Source: JACJYC01 sp964558465
Lineage (GTDB): Bacteria > Bacteroidota > Bacteroidia > Chitinophagales > Saprospiraceae
Reading direction: 5' to 3'
Assembly (NCBI GenBank): GCA_964558465.1
Contig: CAZLEF010000063.1
Location: forward strand, 1 to 40,969
DNA: 40,969 bases
Below, in pieces: positions 9,245-17,515 of the stretch (its first letter is position 1; each line of letters begins with the position of its first letter). Made by a program: the position numbers and the translations under genes. Below the pieces are notes generated by a model. That model did no database searches. It saw nothing but the letters and a program-made list of their open reading frames with translations, and was not told where the DNA came from.

Positions 9245-9480
9245 GTCGGTTTGATTAGGTCAATAAAGGGGGCAATTTAGTGAAAATTTGGATTTTGAGG
9301 TGGTTTGTTCTCCTCATGCCCGATAGACAGATAACCTTCGGGATTGGTAAACCAATCTAACCCCGAAAGCTAAACCTACAAGTCGGATACCTCTCACGCT
9401 TTCATCCGCCGAAGCCTTGGCGTAGGAGGGCTCCGGCCGGATCCTGCCCAATAAATTTGGCGGATACGCAACGTACACCC
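9245..9480. repeat. Intergenic region with CCTACGCCAAGGCTTCGGCGG-type element
   Basis: At 9406-9426 on the minus strand lies a 21-nt dispersed element whose plus-strand cousin at 14766-14786 differs by one base. It gives rise to false peptides of the YAKASADE type when translated. The rest of the gap is GC-mixed non-coding sequence with no clear promoter or terminator. Confidence 0.6.
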
Positions 9481-9903
9481 CTAAACCACATTCCGTATGC
9501 GCCCCGCAATCTGGTCCAGTTCTTCGCGCGGCGGTTTTTTGTAATAAGAATGGCTGAATTTCAGCCGGAATTCGTCGCCGACCCACCGGGGAAAAACATG
9601 CAGGTGCGCATGGAATACATCCTGGAAGGCGGCTTCTCCGTCGGCGGCAAAATAATTGACGCCTTCGCATTCCACGCCGCATTTCCGGATGGCGCGGTTG
9701 ACCCGGTTGGCAACTTTAAACAGATGGCCAGCCAGGTCTTCGTCGAGGTCCTGAAATGAGGCGACGTGGGCCTTGGGGACGATCAGTACATGCCCCGGAT
9801 TGATCGGTTGGATATCCATGAACGCCACACATTGATCGTCTTCGAAAACGACGCTGGATTCGATTTTTCCTTCGAGGATCTTGCAGAAGATGCAGTTGTC
9901 CAT
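9481..9903 (-). CDS. HIT family protein
   Basis: The 140-residue histidine-triad protein carries the HIT motif HAHLHVFPR with His98, His100 and His102, preceded by the usual loop (AADGEAAFQDVF). The N-terminus CIFCKILEGK, with two cysteines at 4 and 7, and the phrase PGHVLIVPKAH are typical of bacterial Hint/Fhit-like nucleotide hydrolases. These act on dinucleoside polyphosphates or nucleoside phosphoramidates in the cytoplasm. I chose the ATG at 9903 because homology begins there; the frame is open for another 48 codons, but that part overlaps the upstream M61 remnant. The start lies 4 nt past the stop of that remnant. Confidence 0.93.
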   Translation of the reverse strand: MDNCIFCKILEGKIESSVVFEDDQCVAFMDIQPINPGHVLIVPKAHVASFQDLDEDLAGHLFKVANRVNRAIRKCGVECEGVNYFAADGEAAFQDVFHAHLHVFPRWVGDEFRLKFSHSYYKKPPREELDQIAGRIRNVV

Positions 9904-9907
9904 ATTT

Positions 9908-10420
9908 TTAATTTTTTGGATTGATTCGATTGACATCATAGCGGAAGGCACGATCGTTTTGCTGCGTCCATTGATATAAGGCAAGTACTGCGTCTTTGAA
10001 TGACCTTTCGCCATTGGTTTTTTCGGCAATAAGCCGATCAAGGTCATAGGCCATCAGCGCTCCCCTGGAGAAGAGGTTTTGCCCGATCCGGAAATCGCTG
10101 CCATATTGGGTGGAATTTAACAAAGATAAATCTTTTAAATTTTTTTTCCTAATAAAATCGGGCGCTTTTTGCAGGTTTTCCCGGAAATAGGTCAAAATAG
10201 CCTCAACTTTGAGTACTTTATAAATAGAAATATACCAGATGAAGCCTTCGTTCAGCCAGATGGTTTCGATCAAAGGGGCGGTTTCCCATTCGAAAGGGCG
10301 GTAGCCCACGCCGTAACAGCGCAGGGGGACCCAGGAATGTCCGATATGGTGGGCGATGCTGTTGAGCCGCGGGCGGTTTGGACGAAGGTAAGACCAATGG
10401 GCAAAAGAATCGCTGACCAC
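9908..10420 (-). pseudogene. Truncated M61-type aminopeptidase remnant
   Basis: The 170-codon frame (GTG start; the frame stays open back to a stop at 10499-10501) matches only the C-terminal catalytic part of M61 glycyl-aminopeptidase-like proteins: HHIGHSWVPLR, then IWLNEGF. In the family the first motif is HExxH with a catalytic Glu; here that position is His (codon CAT). The second motif still has the Glu of the third zinc ligand. The N-terminal few hundred residues are absent, and the DNA upstream is a non-coding repeat-rich stretch. I read this as a decayed gene. A short non-catalytic protein made from it cannot be excluded. It abuts the HIT gene and may still serve as its transcribed leader. 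Confidence 0.6.
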
Positions 10421-10501
10421 GTTTGTGCACCGAAGCGGGTGAAAGGAGCATTCTTCATGATATTCTTTATTTTTGCAACCGGGCGCCTGTTCTTTGAACT
10501 A

Positions 10502-11175
10502 CAGTAATCGTCGAACTTCCAGGGAAAATCCGTAATTAGAGATCGACGACCTGAAAAATAGAACTTAAAATAAAATTAATGTTTTTAATATTGATTGTGA
10601 AGGATTTAAATGATGTTGTTTTTATGATGTGTTGGGGTTGCATTCCAGAGAAGGTAGGACTGCGATCCCGCTCAACTCCTTCATAGTCGCTTTTTATGAA
10701 GCTCCTTGAAGGAGTAGGAGCGGGATTTCGCCCCTCCTTAGGTCGGGGCTCAACAATGGGTAGCGGGCTGAAAATGTCCGGATGGGCATCCATTTACAGC
10801 CTACCTCTGCCTGAGGGCTACGGCAGGCGGAGCAGGTTCGTGTCTATGCTGAGCTATGGCACAAAATCTTTAACTTTTTTACTTTAACCTTGTTTCGGGA
10901 TTTCGCCCCTCAAGCCGGTTGAATGAAGTCGAAACCGGTTTATTTGTCCATAGGGGTGGGGACGAATTTAAGGAAATCTGCCAGGATCATTTGGGGATTG
11001 GGCGAAGGCAGAATTGGGGCCTCCGACTGCACGCCTACGCCTGCTTCGGCGCTCGGGGAACATTTCGATGGGGGCCTCCGACCGGAGGTCGGAGGTACAA
11101 AGGGGTATCCGACGTATGGCTTAGACCGAAGCTAAACGGCAGCCCATCTTTACCCTTTAACCTTAACTCCAACCC
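10502..11175. other. Repeat-rich non-coding stretch
   Basis: About 670 nt without a credible gene. From 10502 to 10640 it is AT-rich. An imperfect inverted repeat pairs 10665-10682 with 10708-10726 (ATCCCGCTC..ACTCCTTC), and its right arm overlaps a smaller palindrome CTCCTTGAAGGAG (10702-10714). A perfect hairpin lies at 11075-11095: CCTCCGAC, 5-nt loop, GTCGGAGG. Relatives of the CCTACGCC..CGGCGG element occur near 10800-10830 and 11030-11055. Short ORFs here follow repeat composition and were not called. It sits upstream of the broken M61 gene and could include its degraded 5' part. Confidence 0.6.
11075..11095. repeat. Perfect 8-bp hairpin CCTCCGAC/GTCGGAGG
   Basis: The arms at 11075-11082 and 11088-11095 are exact reverse complements around a CGGAG loop. 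There is no T-run after it, so it looks more like a REP-type palindrome than a terminator. Confidence 0.7.
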
Positions 11176-12027
11176 CTACCGGCTGAAATCCGGCAACGCC
11201 CCGATCGGCGACAACCGTATTTTCCGGTAAAACACCTCGGCGCCTTCCGACTGGATCTGGATCTTGCCTTTGGTCAGGGGGATGTCTCCGGCTTCCCCCG
11301 GCTGCCGGGAGTTGTAGAGGATCATATTGACCACGCCGTTGACGAGGTGTACGGCCGTGTCTTTAAAACAATAGATATCGATGGTGTTCCACTGGCCGGT
11401 GGGTTTTTCGGCGTCCGGATTTTTGATGCAGTGCCGGCCTTGGGGGCCGCCTTCGCGGAAGGTAAGCGGGGGCGCGTTTTTGGTGTAGGTGAAAGTGGAA
11501 TCGGGGTTCATGACGGCGGGGATGTCGAACAGGGCGCCGGCCACGCCCCAGTAATCCCCGCAGTCGCCTTCCTGGACCTGGAACTCCTGCGACCGCATCC
11601 AGTAACCGTAGTCGGCGCCGTGAGGCCCGACCGCGTGGTACAACACACCGCTGTCCATTTTACTGTTCTGGCGGGGCGGCGATTTGAGTTTGCCCCATTT
11701 GAACTGCAGTTGAAGGTGGTAGTTTTCAAATTCCCGGAGGGTGGAGATGCCGCCGAATTGCTGGCCGGAGATCCGGATTGCGGGTTCGCCGTCTTCCGTC
11801 ACCACGCTGAATATTCCTAACGGGTCGGTGTTCAGGCCGACAGGCACGCTGTCCTGCCGGCTTTCACCGGATTCCAGGATGATGAAGGGCGGACCGAGGT
11901 AGGTATCCCAACCTTCCAGGCTCGCGCCGTTGAAAAGGTCGGTCCAGGCCGTTTCGGGTTCGGCGGTCTTGCAGCCGGCGATGGCCAGGCAAAGGAGCAG
12001 GATGAATATGGGTTGGGTGTTGCGCAT
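11176..12027 (-). CDS. DUF1080 (3-keto-disaccharide hydrolase-like) lipoprotein
   Basis: The 283-residue protein begins with a lipoprotein signal (hydrophobic run, lipobox IAGC at residue 19). The mature part is a DUF1080 concanavalin-like domain: WTDLFNGASLEGW near 32-44, FENYHLQLQFKWG near 125, DSGVLYHAVGPHG near 148, and the sequence RSQEFQVQEGDCGDYWG with the typical Glu/Gln/Asp cluster. DUF1080 proteins bind or cleave glycans, and several act on 3-keto-glycosides. It probably sits on the outer membrane. It has no other carbohydrate genes beside it, so the substrate is open. Confidence 0.88.
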   Translation of the reverse strand: MRNTQPIFILLLCLAIAGCKTAEPETAWTDLFNGASLEGWDTYLGPPFIILESGESRQDSVPVGLNTDPLGIFSVVTEDGEPAIRISGQQFGGISTLREFENYHLQLQFKWGKLKSPPRQNSKMDSGVLYHAVGPHGADYGYWMRSQEFQVQEGDCGDYWGVAGALFDIPAVMNPDSTFTYTKNAPPLTFREGGPQGRHCIKNPDAEKPTGQWNTIDIYCFKDTAVHLVNGVVNMILYNSRQPGEAGDIPLTKGKIQIQSEGAEVFYRKIRLSPIGALPDFSR

Positions 12028-12085
12028 GGCGAATGGAATTTATGGCCGAATATAGGAAAAAGGATCCAAAAATTCCGGACATAAA

Positions 12086-12694
12086 TCACTGACCCAGTTT
12101 TAACCTCCTCAATTTACGGACTTCATACATCATTTTAACGTTCCTCATTTCGGTTTCATACATTTTTTTCTGAAGCATTTCGCCGCCGAATAAACTCGCA
12201 ATAACCTGAAGGATATTGTCAAGTTTACTCATGATATCATCAAAATCCATCCCCAATCCGCCCAAAAGATCGTCCAGACTAACACCGAATATGGAAATGT
12301 CTACAATGTCCTGAAGGATCTTTTTTAAGGCTTCGACGGTTTCTGTGATAAAATCCCATAACCCATCCGAATCCTTTTTTTCGTTTTCCATCAGGCCTAA
12401 AATGCCTTCTGCCAACGCATTTGCGCCAAAATTTTTGGTTGTGTTGTCCATTTGGGTTCGGATAGCGCTGTTGGACCGGATATAATGATTGCCCAATTCC
12501 GTCTCCAGATTATCTCCAATAGCCAAAACGGTACCACACAAAACCGCAACGTACTTTTTTTCTTTCTCGTTTTTTGCCCGGTTTAAACTCCCCTCCGTGA
12601 AATTTTTGAGGTACAGATTAAAATTTCTGGTGTAACGAAGAAATTCAGAGGAGGCATTTCCTGCCTCAACCTGCAAATTCGATTTCTCAGCCAT
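12086..12694 (-). CDS. Unrecognised helical protein
   Basis: This 202-residue protein has no signal peptide and I do not recognise a family. It is predominantly helical by composition. Residues 1-60 are polar, with a KNEKEKKYVAVLCG stretch. A central amphipathic segment around 115-170 has ETVEALKKILQDIVDISIFG and SLDDLLGGLGMDFDDIMSKL. The C-terminus is basic (MYEVRKLRRLKLGQ). The gene is lower in GC than its neighbours and lies alone between two minus-strand envelope genes with an 82-nt upstream gap. A helical bundle or effector-like role is conceivable but unsupported. Confidence 0.65.
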   Translation of the reverse strand: MAEKSNLQVEAGNASSEFLRYTRNFNLYLKNFTEGSLNRAKNEKEKKYVAVLCGTVLAIGDNLETELGNHYIRSNSAIRTQMDNTTKNFGANALAEGILGLMENEKKDSDGLWDFITETVEALKKILQDIVDISIFGVSLDDLLGGLGMDFDDIMSKLDNILQVIASLFGGEMLQKKMYETEMRNVKMMYEVRKLRRLKLGQ

Positions 12695-12777
12695 AACATT
12701 TGATTTAAGGGTAAATTGTTAAATTGAAACTCCCTAACAAATCAGGATGACTGAATTTTTGTTACCCTGTGAATTTT

Positions 12778-14655
12778 TTATTCTGATTGTTTCAATCGCC
12801 GGGAGGCCCGCGTCCGGTCAATAAAGATCAAGCCGTCGAATTGCCAGGGGATGGAAAACCTGGCGCCGTAGCCGTAATCCGAAGCGGCGTACCCGATAAA
12901 CCGCACCGGCCTGGGCGCCAAAAACGGCCCATACTTTTTACCTTCTCGCCGGAAAGGGCGCAAGTCGAGCAACAACCCGGCGCCACCTTTTTGGGCAAAC
13001 AGCCGGTGCAATGCCTCGTCATAACTGCCCAGTGGACTTGGGAAGGCTTCTACATCGGTCATTTTGTGGTTGGAAAAACTGATGGTGGCGCTATATGCCC
13101 CGTCGTAGGTGGACAAACCGAAAGCCCGGTACCGGTCGCCGTATTTTTTAGCCAGGAACGCGCCCATTGCGCCGCCGGAATAATAGTTCAACGAGGGATT
13201 TGGGTGGCCGCCCCGGTTGATATGCGCGTCGTGGGCCCAGACGAGCATCCGGGTCCCCGGCGGCCGGGTTTCCAGCAACCAGGCTACGTTCTCCGCCATA
13301 GCGCTGTCGCGGTCGCGAAAATCCTGGCTGAATGCCGACTTTGCCGCCTGGGCGATGAGCCGGGCATATTGGATGGCCGAGCCCGTTTTTTCTTTTTCGG
13401 TGTTTGTGCCGGCCATGTCGGCCCATTGCCGCTGTTTTCCGTTAACCAGCGCCCACGCCTGTTCAGCGTTGGTTTTCCAGATCAGCCGGATGCTGTCCGG
13501 CGCCCAGGGGTAGGGTTGATTTTTCCAGGCTTGCCGGTAATCGCGCACCAGGGGCTCCACTTCGGCCAGCAATGCCGGATCGCGGGCGGATAGAAAAGCC
13601 AGGAGGCTGTCGACCGGCAAGCTGGGGTCCTGCATGTCAAAACCGACAAATTCTACTTTCCGGTCAGGGTGTTGTTCGTTCCAGGCCCTCAGCCAGCGCA
13701 TCAGGTCCAACATTTCCCGGGTTTGCCAAACGGCAAAAAGGCTTTTGACGGCCTCTTCCGGGGCGCCGGTTCCGTCAGACACGTATCGGTTGATCCTTTC
13801 CACCTCTACCTGGTTGGCTTCCAGGGCAAAAACGGTAATGCCCATTTCCCGGACGGCGCAGGTCAGCAGCCGGTGTTTGACCTCAAAAAACTCGCCGGTT
13901 CCGTGGGTGGATTCCCCCAGGGCAATGATCGGGGCGTCGCCGGCGATCCGGCGGAAGGCATCAAGGTCTTTGAAATCGTCTTTTTCAGTCCTTGCGGCTG
14001 GTTTTACGCGGGTGAGCGCCCGGGTATTTTTTCGGAGTTGTTTAAATTCCCGGTCGGAAAATGCAGGCGCTACCTGGACTTCATTCAACAACCGGTCGTC
14101 CGCCCACAGGGAGAAACCGTCGAACCAAACGGTACCCGGACCGCTTTTTTCCAGAACGATAAGAATTGTATAAGCGCTTGTATCTGCCGAAATGGTCAGC
14201 GACCAGGGCGTCCATTCGGTTGCACCCGCAAAATCTTCCTCCGGGGTAGCTGCAAAATCAACGGGTCCCATGGCGCCGTAGGCTCCCAGCGATACCCCTG
14301 CCTTGCCCGCCGGGTTATCGGTTTTGAACCAACCCTTCAGGGTCAGTTTTTTGCCGTATAGCGCCCAGGGCTCGATCCAGTAACCCAGGCTATGGGTTTG
14401 TTCGGCGGTCAAATCGCCGGCGATCCGGAGACTGAACCGGCCGGAATGCCATTCGGTAGAGTCCATTATTGTTGCGGCGCCGGGCGCGACTGCGTAAAAG
14501 GTCCAACCCCAGGGGCGGCTAAACCCTTCGATGCTGGAGCGCTCAAAATCCAGGTTGAGTGGCAATTGGGCCGGCAGGGTGGCGCAAGCAAAAGAGAAGA
14601 CACCAATCAAGGTGGCTGTTTTTTTCAACCGTGGAAAAAAAGGAAAGCGTTTCAA
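12778..14655 (-). CDS. Erythromycin esterase-like protein with N-terminal carbohydrate-binding-like domain
   Basis: The 625-residue protein has a Sec signal (cleavage near LPAQL). A beta-rich module follows at about 31-185, shaped like a carbohydrate-binding domain (WTFYAVAPGA, LTLKGWFKTDNPAG, GPGTVWFDGFSLW). The C-terminal part is an erythromycin-esterase fold: GESTHG at 247-252 (Glu248 and His251), Glu279 in FALEANQ, and a later histidine in VWAHDAHINRGG. These correspond to the catalytic His and Glu set of EreA/EreB. Members of this superfamily with an N-terminal domain occur widely in Bacteroidota and need not confer macrolide resistance. Export to the periplasm is predicted. Confidence 0.85.
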   Translation of the reverse strand: MKRFPFFPRLKKTATLIGVFSFACATLPAQLPLNLDFERSSIEGFSRPWGWTFYAVAPGAATIMDSTEWHSGRFSLRIAGDLTAEQTHSLGYWIEPWALYGKKLTLKGWFKTDNPAGKAGVSLGAYGAMGPVDFAATPEEDFAGATEWTPWSLTISADTSAYTILIVLEKSGPGTVWFDGFSLWADDRLLNEVQVAPAFSDREFKQLRKNTRALTRVKPAARTEKDDFKDLDAFRRIAGDAPIIALGESTHGTGEFFEVKHRLLTCAVREMGITVFALEANQVEVERINRYVSDGTGAPEEAVKSLFAVWQTREMLDLMRWLRAWNEQHPDRKVEFVGFDMQDPSLPVDSLLAFLSARDPALLAEVEPLVRDYRQAWKNQPYPWAPDSIRLIWKTNAEQAWALVNGKQRQWADMAGTNTEKEKTGSAIQYARLIAQAAKSAFSQDFRDRDSAMAENVAWLLETRPPGTRMLVWAHDAHINRGGHPNPSLNYYSGGAMGAFLAKKYGDRYRAFGLSTYDGAYSATISFSNHKMTDVEAFPSPLGSYDEALHRLFAQKGGAGLLLDLRPFRREGKKYGPFLAPRPVRFIGYAASDYGYGARFSIPWQFDGLIFIDRTRASRRLKQSE

Positions 14656-14704
14656 TGGTTGTGTTTTTTGCTATCCGTTAATGTTCGGTTTCAATTGTAA
14701 AATC

Positions 14705-14880
14705 GGATCAAATTGTTGATTTGTTGATTTGACCACGCCGAGGCGTGGCGTTCCAATCGAACCCACCTACGCCAAGGCTACGGCGGGCGGAGCCAATCGG
14801 ATCAATCGAATCAATCGAATCAATCGAATCAATCGAATCAATCGAATCAATCGGATTAATCGGATTAATCCAACCAATCC
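14705..14880. repeat. Compound array: GTTGATTTG run, two palindromic elements, AATCAATCG run
   Basis: A left run of TTGTTGATTTG (14711-14731) is followed by the palindrome CCACGCC-GA-GGCGTGG (14733-14748). Next comes the CCTACGCCAAGGCTACGGCGG element (14766-14786), then about nine copies of an 8-10-nt unit (GAATCAATC / GGATCAATC) up to about 14875. The two runs are partly reverse-complementary. The region separates two minus-strand genes. Translated on either strand it yields artificial (ID)S or (NR)I repeats, which I rejected as proteins. Confidence 0.85.
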
Positions 14881-14882
14881 AT

Positions 14883-15971
14883 TCAATTCCCCATCCGGGC
14901 CTCCACAAACGCCACCCGTTCCCGTTTCCAGGTGTAAGTAACCGCTACGGTATCGCCGAAGCTGATGATGGAAGGGTAGGAAAATTCTTCGCCTTCCATG
15001 CCGGTTTCGATATCGAGCAAGGTGGGCCAGGTTTTACCGTTGTCGCTTGAAACGGCCAGGGTAAGCGGCCGGCGGGCGCCCCAGTTTTTACCGTCGCGGT
15101 TAAAAACGAGGACAAGCCTGCCATCCTGCAGTCGGGTCAGGTCGATGCCGCTGTTGGGGTTGGGCAGGGTGGTTTTATAGACGGGCGACCAGGTCCGGCC
15201 GTAATCCTCCGAATCGCTGTGGCAGATGACGCCGGCGGAACTGCGGAGCAGCATATGCACATTTCCCGGCGACGATTCCCAGAGCGCGGGTTGGATCACG
15301 CCTTCACCGGGTATGGAATCGCGGTTGATGCCGATAAAGGGCGTTGGGCGCCATGTTTTACCGCCGTCTTCGCTCCGGTCCGTAAAGGCATTCCAGACCC
15401 CCTTTTTTTCATCGGAGGCCGGGGCCAGCCAGGTCCCGTCGGATAAAACGATGGGTTTGTTGCGCACGGGGCCCCTGCCGCCTTTGTCGCCCGGAACCAG
15501 TTCCCGGGGCGCCGACCAGGTACGACCTTCATCACCGGAGGCGAGGTACCAGGTTTCCCAATGGTCGATGGTTTTTCCAACCTTGAAAAAAAGGATGATA
15601 TCGCCGGATGGCGAGCGAGATAAAACGGGGTTCCAATGCGGGTCTTCCCGGATTTTGGCAATTTCTACGGGCGCCGACCAGCGCCCCGGCCTGCCGCTTG
15701 AAAACCAGATGCCGACGTCGTCGTGTTTCTCGTACGTACCGCCGAACCAGGCGACCAGGTATTCGCCTTTTTTATTGCGAAGAACGGTGGAGGCGTGGCA
15801 TTGCAGGAAGGGGCGTTCGTCGGTGAAGATAAAACCTTGGTGGGTGAGGTTGATGGCCCCGGATGTTGTGCCGGAGACCTTCGGAATAGGAGCGGCGCGG
15901 CATCCGGCAAAAAACAGGCATAGGCCGGCTGCTACCAGAGGAAGGAATTGCATTTGGTGGCTTTTTTTCAT
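14883..15971 (-). CDS. BNR/Asp-box sialidase-like lipoprotein
   Basis: From the ATG at 15971 the product has 362 residues and starts with a lipoprotein signal whose lipobox FAGC is around residue 24. The frame is open upstream to 16034, but that part is translated repeat DNA (RERESERGER), so I rejected it. The mature protein is a six-bladed-propeller type with four Asp-boxes: SGDEGRTW, SEDGGKTW, SEDYGRTW and SSDNGKTW. An early YLVAWFGGTYEKHDDVGIW phrase matches the BNR-2 sialidase-like group. The classical FRIP/YRIP arginine motif of sialidases is not visible, so sialidase activity is unproven. Surface location is likely. Confidence 0.85.
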   Translation of the reverse strand: MKKSHQMQFLPLVAAGLCLFFAGCRAAPIPKVSGTTSGAINLTHQGFIFTDERPFLQCHASTVLRNKKGEYLVAWFGGTYEKHDDVGIWFSSGRPGRWSAPVEIAKIREDPHWNPVLSRSPSGDIILFFKVGKTIDHWETWYLASGDEGRTWSAPRELVPGDKGGRGPVRNKPIVLSDGTWLAPASDEKKGVWNAFTDRSEDGGKTWRPTPFIGINRDSIPGEGVIQPALWESSPGNVHMLLRSSAGVICHSDSEDYGRTWSPVYKTTLPNPNSGIDLTRLQDGRLVLVFNRDGKNWGARRPLTLAVSSDNGKTWPTLLDIETGMEGEEFSYPSIISFGDTVAVTYTWKRERVAFVEARMGN

Positions 15972-16004
15972 TTTTCTCTCATTTCTTACCTTCCGCCCCT
16001 GCCT

Positions 16005-16113
16005 CTCCCCTCTCTCACTCTCTCTCTCTCTCACTCTCTCACTCTCTCACTCTCTCACTTTCTCACTTTCTCACTTTCTCACTTTCTCACTTTCTCACTT
16101 TCTCACTCTCTCA
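16005..16113. repeat. TCTCACTC / TCTCACTT tandem array
   Basis: About 100 nt of an 8-nt unit (TCTCACTC, drifting to TCTCACTT towards the right). Read on the other strand it is a GTGAGAGA array, related to the GTGAGAGG array at 1-33. It reaches to within a few bases of the stop codon of the SCO gene and the 5' side of the BNR gene. Confidence 0.9.
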
Positions 16114-16725
16114 CCAATGCCCCAGCAACCAATCCACATCCCGCATAAACCTGTCCACGTCCTTCGGATCGGTGCCGTTGCAGTAAGAGCGGATATGCCG
16201 GTTTTTGTCCACCAGGATCAGGTAGCCGCTGTGGTCGAAACCGCCGGGTGCGTCGGCATTTTCGAGGGCGATGCTCATGTAATCGTTGGCAATCTTATAG
16301 ATCGTGGATTTGTCGCCGGTCACAAAATGCCATTTCGGGGCCTGGACACCGAGTCCTGCCGCGTACTTTTTCAGGCGGGGGATGGTATCGTGTTTGGTGT
16401 CGATGGTATGCGACAACAGCAGCAGGCGGTCGTCCTGCTCGTATCTTTCGTATAGCCGGAGCATTTGCTGGGCCACTTTGGGGCAAATGGTAGGGCAGGA
16501 AACGAAGAAGAAGTCCGCCACATAAGCTTTGCCTTCAAAAGTCGCATTCTTGACCACCTGGCTGTCCTGGTTGACAAAGGAGAAGTCGGGGATCTGATGC
16601 AGCGAAACGGTGTCCCCGCTGACCGGGTCAATATCGTGCGGCCCGATAATGGGCAGGACTTTGGGGCCTTTGTTGCAGCCGAAGGCCAGGAGGGCGATGA
16701 AGGATGTCTGGAGGAGGTATTTCAT
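16111..16725 (-). CDS. SCO family protein (Sco1/SenC)
   Basis: The 204-residue protein is a thioredoxin-fold SCO protein. The copper motif CPTICP supplies Cys77 and Cys81, and the conserved third ligand is His165 in FDHSGYLIL. A lipoprotein signal precedes it (lipobox AFGC at 17). SCO proteins deliver copper or reduce thiols for cytochrome oxidase CuA assembly on the periplasmic side of the membrane. I start at the ATG at 16725 because the in-frame extension to 16788 is repeat-encoded. No oxidase genes are nearby; the next gene upstream is an uncharacterised lipoprotein. Confidence 0.92.
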   Translation of the reverse strand: MKYLLQTSFIALLAFGCNKGPKVLPIIGPHDIDPVSGDTVSLHQIPDFSFVNQDSQVVKNATFEGKAYVADFFFVSCPTICPKVAQQMLRLYERYEQDDRLLLLSHTIDTKHDTIPRLKKYAAGLGVQAPKWHFVTGDKSTIYKIANDYMSIALENADAPGGFDHSGYLILVDKNRHIRSYCNGTDPKDVDRFMRDVDWLLGHW

Positions 16726-16732
16726 GGGTAGA

Positions 16733-16942
16733 TGGTTTTGTTTATGCGTTGATTTGTTGATGCGTTGATTCGAGGGCTGCCGTTTCAAATCAACAAATCA
16801 ACCAGGCCTGTGGCGTGGCACGCACATCAACAAATCAACCACGCCTGTAGCGTGGCACGCACATCAACAAATCAACCACGCCTGTAGCGTGGCACGCACA
16901 TCAACAAATCAACAAATCAACAAATCAACAAATCAACAAAAA
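16733..16942. repeat. GTTGATTTG / CAACAAATC inverted array with 37-bp tandem repeat
   Basis: A left run of TTGATTTGTTGATGCG (16748-16770) is followed by a 24-nt word (16771-16794) found as an exact reverse complement at 22243-22266. Then come three 37-nt tandem copies (16801-16837, 16838-16874, 16875-16911), each holding a CCACGC..GCGTGG palindrome, and then CAACAAATCAA units to 16938. The left and right runs are reverse-complementary, so the whole could fold back. There are no spacers, so it is not a CRISPR array. Confidence 0.9.
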
Positions 16943-16945
16943 AAA

Positions 16946-17422
16946 TTATTGCCCCGCAAAATTATCCAGCAATTTCTGTCCTTCCTCGATGCTGACCAGC
17001 ACTTCGCCTTGTACCTTTTTGATGGCTCTTTCCCGGTCTTTAAGGTACTGCAGGATGGACGTATGCGAGGTTTCCATCCGGAGGTCATCCAGTTGGCGGA
17101 GGGTGTTCATCCAGTCCATCATGTCTTCGTCGGCAGCGTTGAGTTGTCCGATGGTTTCTTCGATTTTTTGTTTCATCGAATCCTGCAAAGAAACGTTGCT
17201 GTCCAGGATCCCTTGCAGTTCGCCGGTCATCCGGTTAATGTCGCCCATCCGGGCCATGATGGGGTCGTGAATGGACATGACGGCGTTCCAAAGGTTTTGT
17301 TGTTCTTCCAATTGCTCTTTGGAATATTTACCGCCTGCGCCGGTTTCGCCTGCACAGGCATTCAACAAGTAAACCGCCCCGGCCAGCAAAAAAAACAGGA
17401 AGGTTGAATATCTTTTAGGCAT
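16946..17422 (-). CDS. Small helical lipoprotein
   Basis: From the ATG at 17422 the product has 158 residues. It has a lipoprotein signal (FLFFLLAGAVYLLNAC, lipobox LNAC) and a long helical, coiled-coil-like mature part rich in Gln, Glu, Asp and Met. An upstream in-frame ATG at 17440 is possible. The type resembles proteins often annotated as 'viral A-type inclusion' proteins in Bacteroidota, a misleading name based only on coiled-coil similarity. It is divergent from the M49 peptidase gene, with about 93 nt between them. Function unknown; envelope location inferred from the lipobox. Confidence 0.7.
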   Translation of the reverse strand: MPKRYSTFLFFLLAGAVYLLNACAGETGAGGKYSKEQLEEQQNLWNAVMSIHDPIMARMGDINRMTGELQGILDSNVSLQDSMKQKIEETIGQLNAADEDMMDWMNTLRQLDDLRMETSHTSILQYLKDRERAIKKVQGEVLVSIEEGQKLLDNFAGQ

Positions 17423-17515
17423 GGTCAATTTTTGCCGCAAGTTTACGGCTTTATCCAGCCCGGCGCAAGTTTTTACAGGGGATTTCGTAACTTCGGGCCA
17501 AAATTTGACAACTGT

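Noticed and set aside
9314..9682. 122-codon ORF with a YAKASADE stretch
   Set aside because: Its N-terminal half overlaps the HIT gene in another frame and the rest is the dispersed repeat element.
12778..14655. Macrolide resistance determinant
   Set aside because: The erythromycin-esterase fold is present, but the gene sits in ordinary chromosomal context with a carbohydrate-binding-like domain and no resistance or mobile genes nearby.
14708..14908. ORFs of repeated ID or NR residues on both strands
   Set aside because: They translate the GAATCAATC array; composition is periodic and no start context or homology supports a protein.
16801..16911. Three 37-nt direct repeats that look like a short CRISPR array
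   Set aside because: The repeats are contiguous with no spacers, contain a palindrome shared with other gaps, and no cas genes are present.
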